The notes under the pieces: generated by a model
Databases searched by the model: none
What the model was told of the DNA's origin: nothing
What the model saw: only the letters and a program-made list of their open reading frames with translations
Translations under genes and position numbers: made by a program
Shown here: piece after piece, positions 34,815-45,349 of the stretch
How the letters are laid out: every line of letters starts with the position of its first letter
Numbering within the stretch: position 1 is the stretch's first letter
Origin: Tenodera sinensis
Lineage: Eukaryota; Arthropoda; Insecta; Mantodea; Mantidae
Reading direction: 5' to 3'
DNA length: 64,000 nt
NCBI GenBank assembly: GCA_030765045.1
Contig: CM060963.1
Span: 118,109,735 to 118,173,734 of the forward strand

Positions 34815-35555
34815 AAAATTTACCATTCTTCATTTGTGTGTCTATTAGCGAAGTTTGATGCTTGCAGATACTCCATGGGTTCTTGGAATGCATTTCTAAT
34901 ACTGAGCACTACACATGATGGTTTCACAACTTTTGTATCTAATAGCAGTCCAAAAACTAATCCATGCTGTAACATGTTTATAGCAGGAATATCGGCAAGA
35001 ACTATTAGCAGGATTGTTGTGAGTAATTTCTTTTTAGCTCTACTTTTTGTTTTTAATGCTAGCCTCATGGTATTCAAAACATCATAATTTATAACTAATT
35101 TGTGAAAACTAGGATGCTTTGTGATAGACAAAATTATCCTTTGCCAATTTTGGTTTTTATAGTCTGAACAACATACATTTTCCTCATCAGTCATCATTAT
35201 TCATTGATATACTTATATTCTGTCCTCTATGTGATCTGCAAGAGGAAATGGACCAAGACCACCTTCAAATATGCCCGGCCACTTCTAATGCCCTATCCAA
35301 CAGTGAAAAATATTGAAGAGCAAGAGGATTAATGACTTCATTGTCAGAAATACAGCATTAGCTAACAAAAACATATTCCTTATATTTACACCAATGGATG
35401 GAACCAGCATGGTTTTCAGTGTTCAGACTAACTGCCTTGGAAATGGTATCAGAATGCTTTAAATCTTCAAAATCACCCTTTTTTGGTTCAAACTGATAAG
35501 GACGTCTGTCATGTTCACTCATTTTCAAAGCAAATATTTGACTGCTGTTACTCAC
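34815..35555 (-). pseudogene. P2RX7_C-domain protein, interrupted by a LINE fragment
   Basis: The minus-strand frame at 35555-35358 reads HDRRPYQFEPKKGD, then SIHWCKYKEY. After a LINE insertion the frame 35197-34823 reads MTDEENVCCSDYKNQN, then KHPSFHKLVINYDVLN and finally KVVKPSCVVLSIRNAFQEP. The order YxFEP, WC.C, EENVCC, HP-F-VC-N, PSCVV.IR matches the C-terminal domain of P2X7 receptors, which in invertebrates occurs in many stand-alone proteins. Some Cys positions (WCKY for the usual WCxC) differ and the frames do not join cleanly. It may be a broken retained gene copy or part of an unknown transposon. No transmembrane channel domain is present. Confidence 0.68.
35210..35380 (+). mobile_element. 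LINE 3' fragment inserted in the P2RX7_C ORF
   Basis: The plus strand reads LCPLCDLQEEMDQDHLQICP, the terminal Cys motif of a LINE, and then NDFIVRN after a shift. It is the same sequence family as 150-434 (minus strand), which it matches closely at the DNA level. Borders show similar words (TATACTTATATT and TATTCCTTATATT), a weak TSD. Confidence 0.8.
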
Positions 35556-36405
35556 CTAGGTATTATGGGTGAGCCTTGTCAGTCATTTAAAACATCAGGT
35601 CTTGTGTGAGTTTAGTGGAGCTCATGATGTCATGCATCAAATCAACAATTGTAAGTAACATGAGAACCACTTACCTTAAAATGATGAAACTGCCTGCATT
35701 GATATCTTTTCTTGACCACAAATCAACTGTGACAAATGAAATATTCATTTTTGTGTTTTGTTCCCCTTTAAGCTGTAAACTTTCTGCAGGCTTGTGAGAT
35801 CCTTTTTATTTCTTAGATATATTCTTTAATAAATATGAATTTAATAATGACATTATCTTTACCAAAATTGCATTAATTGATGGTGCTAGTACGATTTTAA
35901 ATATAAAAAGCTAGATAAATAATTTAAACATAAAAAAGCTGTTAAAGATATTCCTACTCTTAAAATACAGATTATATTTTTAAAAGTTGTGTTTACCATC
36001 TTTGGGCAAATAATACATTCACAAATATTTTTGAAGAACAAGGTATAATACAAGTTCCTCAAACTCCTACACAATGTGTAAATATGAGTTAAGGCTTTAA
36101 CCATCTTTTGTTAGTGTGTTTAACGGTTGAGTTTTGTTATCACATTTCACTAAATGTTACTCAGGGCATGATTTATTACATACAAATGTACTCCTCCTAG
36201 GGAATGAGTATCATCTGTTTTTGCATATCTTCCATTCAATAAATACAACATAAAAACTTGCCAAGTTTTTCTAAAAAGGATAACATCTGAAATAAAAAAA
36301 ACTGGTATTTATCAGTTCATTTGTTTGGATTAGGACCATATTAAGCATTGTGACCCTATTAAATATAAGCAGACTCACAAACTAGCTGTGGCAAATCAGT
36401 TTTGG
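35556..36405. other. No recognised gene
   Basis: AT-rich, with no domain or repeat structure that I can identify. Confidence 0.45.
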
Positions 36406-36410
36406 GGGTG

Positions 36411-37945
36411 AGTGATGGAGTGAGTGAGTGAACTAGGTTTAAGCGCCCATCGATAACTAGGTCAATAAGGCTCAAAATAAAAATATAAAAATAGTGAAAT
36501 TCACAACCGGTGAAGCCTTAAGCTAAAAAGAGAGAACGTTACAACAGCCAAAAATTAAAGCAGTTAAAACTGAAACTTAAAAACTGGGCAGTAAAAACAA
36601 AAGTTGTTAAAATGTTAAAATAAAAGTAAAACATACTAAAACACTAAAAAGCTCCAAAATAAAATACAAGTTAAACTTGCTTACCAAATCCAATGTTAGG
36701 GACAAACCTCAGCACTGTATTTGCAGCTACTGGGTCGTGGTCTAACATGGAGTGCAGTGAAAGATCCAGGCCAAGGGACTGACACTCACGAGCATATTGT
36801 GGACAATCAATAAGGACATGTGCTACGGAAAGTGGAACGGAGCATGCAGCACAGACAGGTGCCAGGACACCACATATAAGGTGGAGATGAGTGGCTCGTG
36901 TGTGAGCAATCCTCAGGCAGGTTAAAATCACCTCTTCCTGCCTGGAATCCCTGCAGCAGGACAGCCAAGGCCAGTCCTCAATTGAGTGCCAGCTTATGCT
37001 TCTCTAGACTGCTGCCAGACCACAAAGAGATGGCGATGGAGGTACCGCTGCACATGTGGATAAGGCAGAGTATCTGTAGAAACCACCGGCAAATTGCAGA
37101 CAGACTTAGCCACTGTATCTGCTACTTCATTGCTGGGAATACCACATGGCCTGGGGTTCATGTAAAAATAAACTGGTATCTGCACGAGAGCAACAGGGAG
37201 ACGAGTGTCTGAATTTTTACAATGAGTGCTGACATGCTGAGAAACTGTTGCAAGGTCTGAATAGTGCTCAGAGAGTTGCAGCAGATCATAGAACTTCTAG
37301 GAGTGGAGCTGGAGATAAAAAGTAAGAAATAAAATGTGGCAACCAGCTTAGCAGTAAAAACGGAACTGTTGTCTGGAACTCCCGTTATACACAAAACTAC
37401 ACCCTGCAGCACCGCCCACCTGGGAACCATCAGTAAATACCACTGTGTAATTCCAGTAATGTCCCAGAAGCTCAGAGAAAACTTACGATACACCGATTGA
37501 GGGGCAGCCACCTTAACATAGCCCAAAAGCTCCAGGTTAAACTGGGCACACTGGGGTTGTCAAGGAGGATACCAACCAAGAGAATACTGTTCTACAGCAG
37601 ACATTTGGAGTGTATGTGTGGTGAGCAGCTCGCAAAACTGAATACTGCTTGGGCGAGATATAGTGCTATTCTGCTGATAATGGTGAGCAAGTTCCAGGTG
37701 CAATAAAGATTTAAAAGAAGTGTGACTGGGGTGAGCTGCGAACCTAGCCCTGTAAGAACATAATAAAAATGAGCACCAAGTAGACAGTGGAGGTTCACCA
37801 GAGTTAGAATACAGACACTTAACATGACTAGTGTGGAAAGCCCCAGTAGCTAGATGGGTACCAGTATGATGAATTGTATCTAAAAAGCAAAGTTTAGAGG
37901 CAGATGCTGTGCCATAGATAAAACTGCCATAGTATAGTTTAAATC
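36411..37945 (-). pseudogene. LINE RT end, RNase H and 3' UTR with (TCAC)n tail
   Basis: From about 37945 the minus strand reads KLYYGSFIYGTAS and LDTIHHTGTHLATGAF, the segment that follows the RT in I/R1-like LINEs. Decayed RNase H follows (RWAVLQGVVLCITGVPDNSS at about 37400; FYMNPRPCGIPSNEVADTVA at about 37150). The terminal Cys motif is CAACSVPLSVAHVLIDCP (about 36840-36790). The 3' UTR contains ACCTAGTTATCGATGGGCGC and ends at about 36411 in TCACTCACTCACTCC. It is frameshifted in several places and 5'-truncated. The tail type is shared with the 22481-22535 and 25.8-26.9 kb pieces. Confidence 0.85.
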
Positions 37946-38091
37946 ACTTTTAGCCATTTAATATTAAATAAATCCAGAGGTTAAACAAATAAGCATTTAA
38001 TGATTAGGAAGAGAATTTTGAAGAATAGAGAACATTTAATGAATTTTGAAATACTGCCTCTTGATTGTTAAATTTGTTTTACTTCTAGTAG
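37946..38091. other. Sequence before the candidate exon
   Basis: AT-rich. It ends in a pyrimidine-rich stretch, TTTGTTTTACTTCTAGTAG, a possible 3' splice site. Confidence 0.4.
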
Positions 38092-38246
38092 GTGGCAATG
38101 CAACAACAAACAATCCATCACCTAGTAGCAGTAATCATAACGATGTAAATAAACAAAGTCAACAAGGAAAGGAAGCTGAAGATGCAATTGACTGTGAAAC
38201 ATGTCCTTTTACAATTAACTTAGATACCACTTCACTGGGAGGCTAG
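38092..38246 (+). CDS. Candidate terminal coding exon of an unrecognised host gene
   Basis: After a good acceptor (TTTTACTTCTAGTAG) an open frame reads GNATTNNPSPSSSNHNDVNK, then Gln/Glu-rich sequence, then CETCPFTINLDTTSLGG, and stops at TAG 38244-38246. The upstream in-frame ATG at 38046 lies in what looks like intron, so I start at the acceptor (38088/38089 or 38091/38092). A hydrophilic Asn/Ser-rich linker followed by a compact C-terminal motif resembles a real C-terminus more than chance sequence. Downstream sequence has TTTATTGTATTATAATA but no perfect AATAAA was noted. I do not recognise the protein, and its upstream exons were not found. Confidence 0.35.
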
Positions 38247-38394
38247 GAGAAGAATGACTTTATTATTAACTTCTGTTCTCATGTATGCACACACAAGTAA
38301 AGTTGTGTCACAAACTATTTATTGTATTATAATATTTATGTTGCATCTCTGATACGAACTTCAAATTTTACATATCATAACTTACGTTTCTGTA

Positions 38395-38434
38395 TGCTAA
38401 TGGCTTCATTGCCAGATGCAAGGCACTAGAAAAC
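38395..38434 (+). mobile_element. 40-bp LINE 3' terminus with 16-bp TSD
   Basis: The 40-bp insert (TGCTAATGGCTTCATTGCCA, then GATGCAAGGCACTAGAAAAC) is identical to the 3' end of the LINE fragment at 50685-50892. It is flanked by perfect 16-bp repeats, AACTTACGTTTCTGTA, at 38379-38394 and 38435-38450. Confidence 0.92.
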
Positions 38435-38937
38435 AACTTACGTTTCTGTACATTACAGTTAATATAAATGTTTGCAGAAATGGTTTCATTGAATATTTTA
38501 TTGTACGAACAAGGGGGATAAGGGAGAGTGAAGCAATAGTCAAATTTAAAAAAAAATTGGGTCTGTATATATTGGTTTGAAATGACATACTCTCTGTATA
38601 ATATCACTTGAAACAAAAGAAGGTGATATATGTACTTAGGCTTTCGCGGCCGGTGTCTAGTCAAAAGGCGACTTTGCAGTTAAAATATGTAAGTTAAAAA
38701 CATCAGAAAATTCAAACTAGTATTAACAAATACCTCAAAATAGTTTGTTATACGTAGTGTTTTAACAAGACATATTTTTCCTTTAGTGATTTTATGTTTA
38801 ATTTTTAAATTCTCCCAGTTTATATAAAATGTTAAGTTCTATCAGAATGAAGAGCACTTTACAGATTATTCTCAGAAAACTTAAAATATACATAATGGAA
38901 GAATTAAGCTATTAACAGTGAAGCAATGTAAATCTGT

Positions 38938-39107
38938 AGTAATAATAACTTAGAGACTACTAGCTTCAGTTATATTAGTATCTGCTACAAGTTCTTGATA
39001 TCAAAGGCAAATAATGAAAAAGCTGAAGTTATTAACAGCTAATATTGTCAAGAACTTGCAGTAGATACTAGATAAGTGAAGCTTGTAGTCTCAAAGTTAT
39101 TATGACA
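38938..39107. mobile_element. Foldback MITE
   Basis: Long imperfect inverted arms of about 60 bp (38938-39001 and 39047-39106) share AGAGACTAC, AGCTTCA, AGTATCTRC and CAAGTTCTTGA, with a loop of about 45 bp. No coding sequence. Confidence 0.8.
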
Positions 39108-40367
39108 TTTATAGATTAAAAAATAGATTTTATTCTCCAAGTTAATATTTCTTATGTACATATGAGGCTTAAATCAAAACTATTAAAGGGAAAGACAGGG
39201 GAAGGAGATAATAAATAGAGATGCAAAAGTTCTTAAAATTTGTTTAGCATATTTAATTAAAACTGGACTTCACAGCTCACAAGTACTTGTCAGGATACTT
39301 AATCTCACACTGTAAGTCAGCACTAAATAGCAGTGCTATAAATCCAAGAAGGATCTATGCTGTACACTGATTACTGGTTTTATGTATATGTATTACAAAA
39401 TTCTGCTTGAACTGATTTCCAACATTCTACAAATACATTGCATCTATCTCTAATTATATTCCATGAGCATAACATAAGTTTACTCTGCTGTTCTGTTTTT
39501 AATTAATTACATATCTTCTGGTTCTGAAATTTGCTTTAAATGTAATACAGTTGTTCAAAATTATTGTTCTCCATTGTTTTTATATGCTATAGAACAGAGC
39601 TTCCTCAAGAATTCTTGACCCTCCTATCAATTCACTTCAGCGAGGCTGCTTTTCTGGCTTCCTACAGCCTGAATTAATTTGTACAGTAATGGGAAAATAG
39701 TGACATGGGTGTAGGAGAGTATAAAAGGAAATATAATGGTAAAGTTACACACCTATGCTATTTTTATATTTTATTACTTAAACTCTTCTGCTTCAACATG
39801 ACTTTCCCATTTTCCCACTTGGTCCACTCTGTTTTAAATAAAAAACCCTGTCAAATCTTTATCCTACATTTAATCAAACACAAAAATTTGTGGAAAAGGA
39901 GCTCTAATGGAAAAATAAATGAACCATAAAATATCACTAACCATTATACTTACAAGCTGTTTTCAAACTTCTGAACATAGTTAAACCTAAAACAGACTTC
40001 CAGTTACCATAAGTAGGTTGCTCAGCTCACACAGATTTGGTGCAGTTGGGTTAATTCCAACAATAACATGCAAGTCTAGTAGAATACATAAAGCAAATAA
40101 ATAATTCTCACTTTGTAAATGTGAGTCATAAATATAATTGCCCACAGCAATAAAATGGGCCTTAATCACAGAAATCTGGATAATGAAGGTCAGTGTGAGT
40201 ACCACCTTTGTGTTACATTGTTCTTCGTGGCCATACATCTTCACATTTAGAAGCAGATCCAAAGTTATCTATATATTAGATTTAAAAAAATATATCTAGG
40301 AAATATTTTCATAATTCTCTATTTAAATATTTAAAAATTTTAAATATCACCATTAACTGGAATATAT
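39108..40367. other. No recognised gene
   Basis: AT-rich. ORFs of 74-91 codons at 39705 (+) and 39987-40262 (-) show no domain. Confidence 0.45.
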
Positions 40368-40371
40368 TTAA

Positions 40372-41638
40372 CCCTTTCACTGCTACAAACTTTGTAACTA
40401 GTAAGCACGTGGTGCTGTCTTGACCGAACCTGTTCACCCTACTCTGTGTACTTTTCATTCAATTTGAAACCACACACATATATTACTTGCCTCGTTTACA
40501 TTTGAGACAAGGTTACTAGCTCTGCTGAATGTAAACGTCATTCCTATTGAATTTTTGTGGATACACTAAGTAATGCATTGTGTTTGTCACACCATGCATT
40601 TGCATAAAGTCAATCAGAGCTATACCAACATGAAGCAGGTTTTCAGTGACTTCAATGACACAAGTAATAACTGTATAAAATACAGTATGTTACTACAAAA
40701 CTTGGCCAGCAGGAGCATGGCCCATCTCCCAGACACGTACGGCACAACTTGGCTGGCAGTCGCACAGCTCGTCTCCTGGTCACACATGCACAGATGTCAA
40801 ATCAAGTCACAAATCACATTAACAATTATCAGAATGAACACAAAACATGCCTTATCGCAGCAGACGTTGGAAATGCCGTCCATCTACATCACTACATCTA
40901 TGGCATCTTCGGAGGAAATTTTAATTTACATGCATTAGTTTGGCTTCAAAATAGCATTAATTTCTCTCCTTATATTTTGTTTTAATTTTGTCTTATGCAA
41001 GGCACCTAAGAGATTTTTGAGGTGACCTATCTAACATTTCTCCAATTTCATCTAATTTCTGTTCTGCAAGCACACATCATTTTACCTTTCTTTTCCTATC
41101 ACAAATTGATCCCATCTCCCTGAATTTATTTACAAGCAAACAGTGTCATTACTTGGAACATGCACGTCAGGAAATTCAGTTTCAAATTGCCTTACAACTT
41201 CCCTACAAGACAACGTAAGCACATACATATCGTACATAAGCTCTTTGTTGTACTGTATACTGCAATTGATTCATTTTGAAAACAGTTCAAGCAAAACTGA
41301 ACACTTTTAAACAGCACTAACACCTATGTAATAGAAGAGTGATGCACATGTGACGATTAGCAGGGAAATGTAGTGAAGGTCACATGGGCTGTGCACTTGC
41401 TTGCCAAATTTTGTAGTAAATGTACTATACATATAAATATGGACATTTTATTCTATTTATCGCAAAATCCAAAGTTATACCCATATTAAAAATAAAAGCC
41501 GGTCATTCACAAAGCAGAGAAATTATCTCATAGCACCCAGTTATCATAAAGGAAGAATAAGACCCAACTAACTGTCAATGAAGATCATGAAATAAAAAGG
41601 CACTCCAATGAATACAGTTGCCAATAGCAGTGCGAGGG
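40372..41638. mobile_element. Non-autonomous piggyBac-like element (TTAA ends)
   Basis: TTAA at 40368-40371 and 41639-41642 flank a 1267-bp segment. Its ends are CCCTTTCACTGCTA (left) and TAGCAGTGCGAGGG (right), inverted with two mismatches. A TTAA target and ends starting CCY are the hallmark of piggyBac elements. The interior has a 121-codon ORF at 40573-40938 that does not resemble a transposase to me. Confidence 0.78.
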
Positions 41639-42107
41639 TTAATTTTGTCCTAATATATTTAAAATGTTTCTTTAAATTTAGCAATTCTACATTTGCCATT
41701 TCAGTTCTATTTTTTCACATTTATCACTATTTTAGGAACCTAGTGGTTTCAAATCTGCTTCTGTTCAAAACATACTTTCTGTAACATTTACCAGCATAAA
41801 CATTAAAAAATAAAGAGTAGGAATTCATTATTTGGAATTTTCTTTTCTTAGCTGCTGCAAAATATTCTGTTGTATAGGTGCAAAAATATATAAAATCTTA
41901 GATCTATAAATACACTGCACTGCAGCTGCCTAGGATGTAGTTCCTCAGAACATAACCTTTATGGAGTTGACCATACAAGTTGAAAGAACCCAGTATTAAA
42001 AACAATTATACACAATTCAGGGCTTATGCCAGTCTTGAAATTAACCTTAATACCTGAGCTTGGGATGGAGGCACTATGGCTGACTAGAGCAATGAGAATA
42101 AATAAGA

Positions 42108-42249
42108 TTATGAAGCACCATCATGCTGGAAGCTCCTCTTGATGCTTACATTGGGAAACACAATTCGCCAATAGGCCACTTCACTCTCCTGCACTTGATC
42201 ACAGAAGCTGACATCCAGAAGTCTCAGTTTACGGCATTTTGTTAGGAGT
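42108..42249 (-). CDS. FBXL4: F-box/LRR-repeat protein 4 (FBXL4-like), last exon
   Basis: Terminal exon, 142 bp. On the minus strand it follows an acceptor, TTCTTGCTACAG, gives one base to complete the Lys codon from the previous exon, and then reads LLTKCRKLRLLDVSFCDQVQ and ends SIKRSFQHDGAS before TAA (42110-42108). The block KCRKLRLLDVSFC and the closing KRSF-type tail are what I know from the C-terminal leucine-rich repeats of FBXL4, a mitochondria-associated F-box protein that works in SCF-type ubiquitin ligases and restrains BNIP3/NIX-driven mitophagy. Phase and order agree with the exons at 45158-45349 and 61825-61990. The F-box and N-terminal discoidin-like domain would lie upstream of the window's right end. 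The 3' UTR (below 42108) has no clear AATAAA in its first 600 bases. Confidence 0.88.
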
Positions 42250-42504
42250 CTGTAGCAAGAAATCATTTTGTAATTCCTATTTATGTAATGTGTTATAAAA
42301 GAAGTGTAATCTTTTCAGTCCTGATTTTACTGTCAGAGGTTGGCTAGTTTGGAAACCTAGCTATGGTGCCACCAAGTCTGTTGTAAAGAAAGGGTGGTCC
42401 TATGTATTTTAAAAAGTGATTGGTAAGTATGGATAGTGATACGACTTTGGTAACTTATTGTCTGTATTTATCCTAAAAATAAACAAAATCCTTATTTTTA
42501 GGTG

Positions 42505-42600
42505 TACTTTCTCTACCACTTATTCATTGTGGGTAAAGATAATCCACTCAAAAATTAGATATTGAGATTTCACTAAAAAATATACATTTTGAGGATCCCT
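42505..42600 (+). repeat. Diverged single piece of the 570-bp repeat
   Basis: Contains TACTTTCTCTACC, CCACTCAAAAATTAGAT, GAGATTTCACTAAAAA and ATACATTTTGAGG, matching the unit start of the array at 19567-21195. It lies within the FBXL4 intron between 42249 and 45158. Confidence 0.75.
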
Positions 42601-42894
42601 ATATCCAGAGGTTAAGTGTCATATTCATGTATTGCATATGCTAGTTTCTTGGGAGATCAGTTAAGTCGGTAACATTAAATTCAAGCTTTCAGCCATCTCC
42701 ATGGCCATCTTCAGCAACTGTAATTGTAACTGTAACAGTAACTATAATTGTAACAATTGATACTGTAGTAGTACAGCTTGAAGATTGATATTGACTTGGA
42801 AGTATAAATCCAGCAGTGGAGGTGACTGGACATTCAGGAAGGAACAAAGAAGTTCCCACAGCCGAGTGAAAAAAGGAGTTAAATAACATGGCAG

Positions 42895-43690
42895 CTAAAG
42901 AGAAGATAAAACAGTTTTAGTAAGAGATAAAGGACTGATAGAGAAAAACAGACAAGAGTGGATACTGCAAAGAATGGAAGACAAAAGCAGAAGATACAAT
43001 CTAGTCAATTTAAACCAAAAAGGTGAGTCAATTAATAACACTACACAGCACTTATATTTTACTGGAAATGTTTCAAAGGCTTGACTTTCCTCCATGGTGG
43101 TGTGTTTTCTCTTCAGCAAGTTCCTTGAACCACCACCAGAGGAGACCTCAGAGAAAACATCACCAAGCACACCTGGGAGGACCAGTCGATGTCCACTTGA
43201 TAATGGAGGAAAGTCAAGTCTTTGAAACATGTTCTGGTAAAATATAAATAAGTGTTGTGTAGTGTTATTAATGGATTCATCTTTTTGGTTTAAATTGATT
43301 ATTACAACACTGTTTTCAAACTTCCAAGAAAGAAGATACAATCTAGTCATTTCACGAGTTGAAGAAAAACATGAAGTGGGAGTATATCAGGATTTAAGAG
43401 ATCTACTGGTGAACAGATTAGAAATACATCTGAGAGGCTATGAAATGTGTGATGCATTTAGAATTGGCAAAATACCAGGGAAAAGAAATATTCTCGTGAA
43501 GTTTGCAAACATGCTAACAGTTATAGAGCTACTAAAAGAGGTAAAAAAATTTAGAGGATCAACTATTTAGATAAAAAAGTACTCAACAAATGCACAAAGA
43601 GTGCAAATGAAGGGGTCAATTGGTCAGCGAAGACAAGCAAGAAATGAAGGCAAGAGGGTTTACATTTAAAACTTCAAGCTGTACAGTTGA
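42895..43690 (+). pseudogene. LINE ORF1 (L1-type transposase_22-like) fragment with foldback insertion
   Basis: Before the insertion the plus strand reads EWILQRMEDKSRRYNLV in one frame. After it, reading restarts RRYNLVISRVEEKHEVGVYQ and runs through MCDAFRIGKIPGKRNILVKF and ELLKEVKKFRGSTI (43334-43570). It then decays as STNAQRVQMK and RRQARNEGKRVYI. The order R-YNLVI, A-RIG, R-ILVKF, K-FRGS matches the RNA-binding ORF1 proteins of insect CR1/L1-type LINEs. The repeated RRYNLV is the TSD of the insert at 43008-43330. The stop after GSTI makes it inactive. Confidence 0.8.
43008..43330. mobile_element. 323-bp foldback element with 19-bp TSD
   Basis: Perfect 19-bp repeats, AGAAGATACAATCTAGTCA, flank it at 42989-43007 and 43331-43349. 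Arms of about 85 bp (43009-43093 and about 43203-43288) are inverted copies sharing TTTAAACCAAAAAG, TTAATAACACTACACA and AAGGCTTGACTTTCCTCCAT (AAGACTTGACTTTCCTCCAT in the other arm). The centre (about 43094-43202) is unique. About 40 bases after the right arm lie outside the fold. A long exact TSD points to LINE-type target-primed insertion rather than a cut-and-paste TIR element. Confidence 0.88.
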
Positions 43691-44072
43691 CCAGGGAGCA
43701 GAGAGTAAAAAGAAACCAAATGACAAGCAGAGGCAGAAACAGCAGTCACTGACCAAGAAAGACGGGGAAATTATCAAGCAATAGCAGGAAGTGGGTCACC
43801 TAGCAGTGAAGAGATGACTACTCAGCATTTTACAGCATGCATGGCTCCAGTAACAAGTGTGATGTCAAGGTAAGTCTGAGCAAAAAACAAGATGGGGATA
43901 TGGTGGACAGTGGAGCGTGAAAGAAAGAGCAGAAAGAGCCAACGTGGGTGATGATAACAGAGGATAGTTGGGAGGAAGCCAAGAAAAGTGTGTATTCTAG
44001 TATAGCTACAGAAAAATGATGGATGAAATATCTAATGGATCAAAGAGGGTGAAGGGGAAATGCAAAAATAAG

Positions 44073-44200
44073 CAGGAGAGAAAGAAAGAGAGAAAGAAAG
44101 AAAGAGAGAAAGAAAGAGAGAAAGAAAGAAAGAGAGAGGAAGAGAGAAAGAAAGAAAGAAAAAAGAAAAAAAGAAAGAAAGAAAGAAAAGAAAGAAATTT
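44073..44200. repeat. (GAAA)n/(GA)n purine tract
   Basis: About 125 bases of GAAA, GAGA and AAAG words. Lys/Arg/Glu-rich and Phe/Ser-rich ORFs on the two strands are its translations. Confidence 0.97.
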
Positions 44201-45157
44201 TGCTGAGAGTAACAAGGTAAGAAAATGGTTGGGTACTCCATAAATGTGGGAGCAGGTTTTATATATGGTGAAAATGAGGTTATAGTGAAGTAGTGAAATT
44301 GGTATAATGAAGATTAATGGTGTATAATGTAAATCGATTAATAAGTGACAAGAGTGGAGCTGATAAGAAAAGTTCACAGAGAGGGAATGTGAATAAAGAT
44401 GGGAGATGAAGTAAAGCAGGAAATAAAAATTAAAATTAGTGAAAAGGTAGTAATCATATACTCACAACTTAAACACGTGTAATGTGTATGTAAAAGGTGA
44501 AGGACTGCCCTAATAACAAAAGGGCCAGGGCCCAGCTCAGGGTACGTCCAAGGTGTGTAAGATTTAGTACTCAAACTATTCAAGTATTCAAGATAATTGA
44601 CTTGGTTAGTTCGTTCAATAGAAAGCAATTCTTTGACAGAAATTGGTGCATGAATGTAACTGAACACTGTATGAAACGACAGCCAAACCATTCAAGTTCT
44701 ACTAATATAAATTCAGTGACTATCAAAAATCACTTGTTGACGAGGATGTCCGCAGGGTTAATAATGGTTGAAAAAGGATTGAATTACATTTTATTAAAAT
44801 AGCTGATCTCCCAAGAAGGTATTATAAGTTTTGGATGCTGTAAAAGTTTGAAATCTTAGAACTTGTAACTAGTGTATACAAAGAATTATTTAGAAAAATT
44901 ATTAGTATCAAATGTACCTAAGATTTGGGCACCACATGAAAAAGAGAGAGAGAGATACTAATTATTTATATCCAGCAGTTAACACTGCTTTTTATGCTCT
45001 CAGTATTAAGTTTTATATTTTTACTTTCAAATGTTCCACATGTTAGTTTATCATCACATTTGAACTAATAATAGTTGAGTAGAAAACTTGAGTACATAGA
45101 TTTTAATACAGCTAACAAACAATAAGGGTTGCATTATTAAATAATTTCTTTACTCAC
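44201..45157. other. FBXL4 intron, no further gene
   Basis: Short ORFs at 44374-44802 on both strands have no domain. Confidence 0.5.
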
Positions 45158-45349
45158 TTTAAGCATATGTCAGAGGTGATACTACGGACTCCTAAAAGAT
45201 CTACTTGCTCAAGTAGAGGGCAGTGTTCAATGAATGGCTCCAAATCACGATCAGTAATGCCTCTCAATGCAGCCAGAAACAATTTTCGAAGATTAACACA
45301 TCCAGCTGCCAGAGCATGTAAACTATCCCCTGGGGCTCCCACACCAAGG
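45158..45349 (-). CDS. FBXL4: F-box/LRR-repeat protein 4 (FBXL4-like), penultimate exon
   Basis: A 192-bp exon on the minus strand. It has acceptor TTTTGTTTCAG before CCTTGG and donor AAGTGAGT after the two bases AA of a Lys codon. The first base completes the Cys codon begun in the upstream exon (W-C junction). It encodes LGVGAPGDSLHALAAGCVNL, then LRKLFLAALRGITDRDLEPF, then LLEQVDLLGVRSITSDICLK. The pattern N-L-KLFL-A-R, D-D and L-Q-D-LG-R matches adjacent leucine-rich repeats of FBXL4. Phases are 1 nt + 63 codons + 2 nt, exactly compatible with both neighbours. The LRR solenoid is the substrate-recognition part of F-box proteins. Confidence 0.9.

Noticed and set aside
40573..40985. 121-codon ORF as the piggyBac transposase
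   Set aside because: No DDD-domain motifs or similarity that I can recognise; overlapping frames are equally open.
42895..43350. 151-codon minus-strand ORF
   Set aside because: Reads through the two arms of the foldback element and antisense LINE ORF1; repeated peptides reflect the inverted arms.
44006..44377. Phe/Ser-rich membrane-like ORF and Lys/Glu-rich ORF
   Set aside because: Translations of the GAAA tract.
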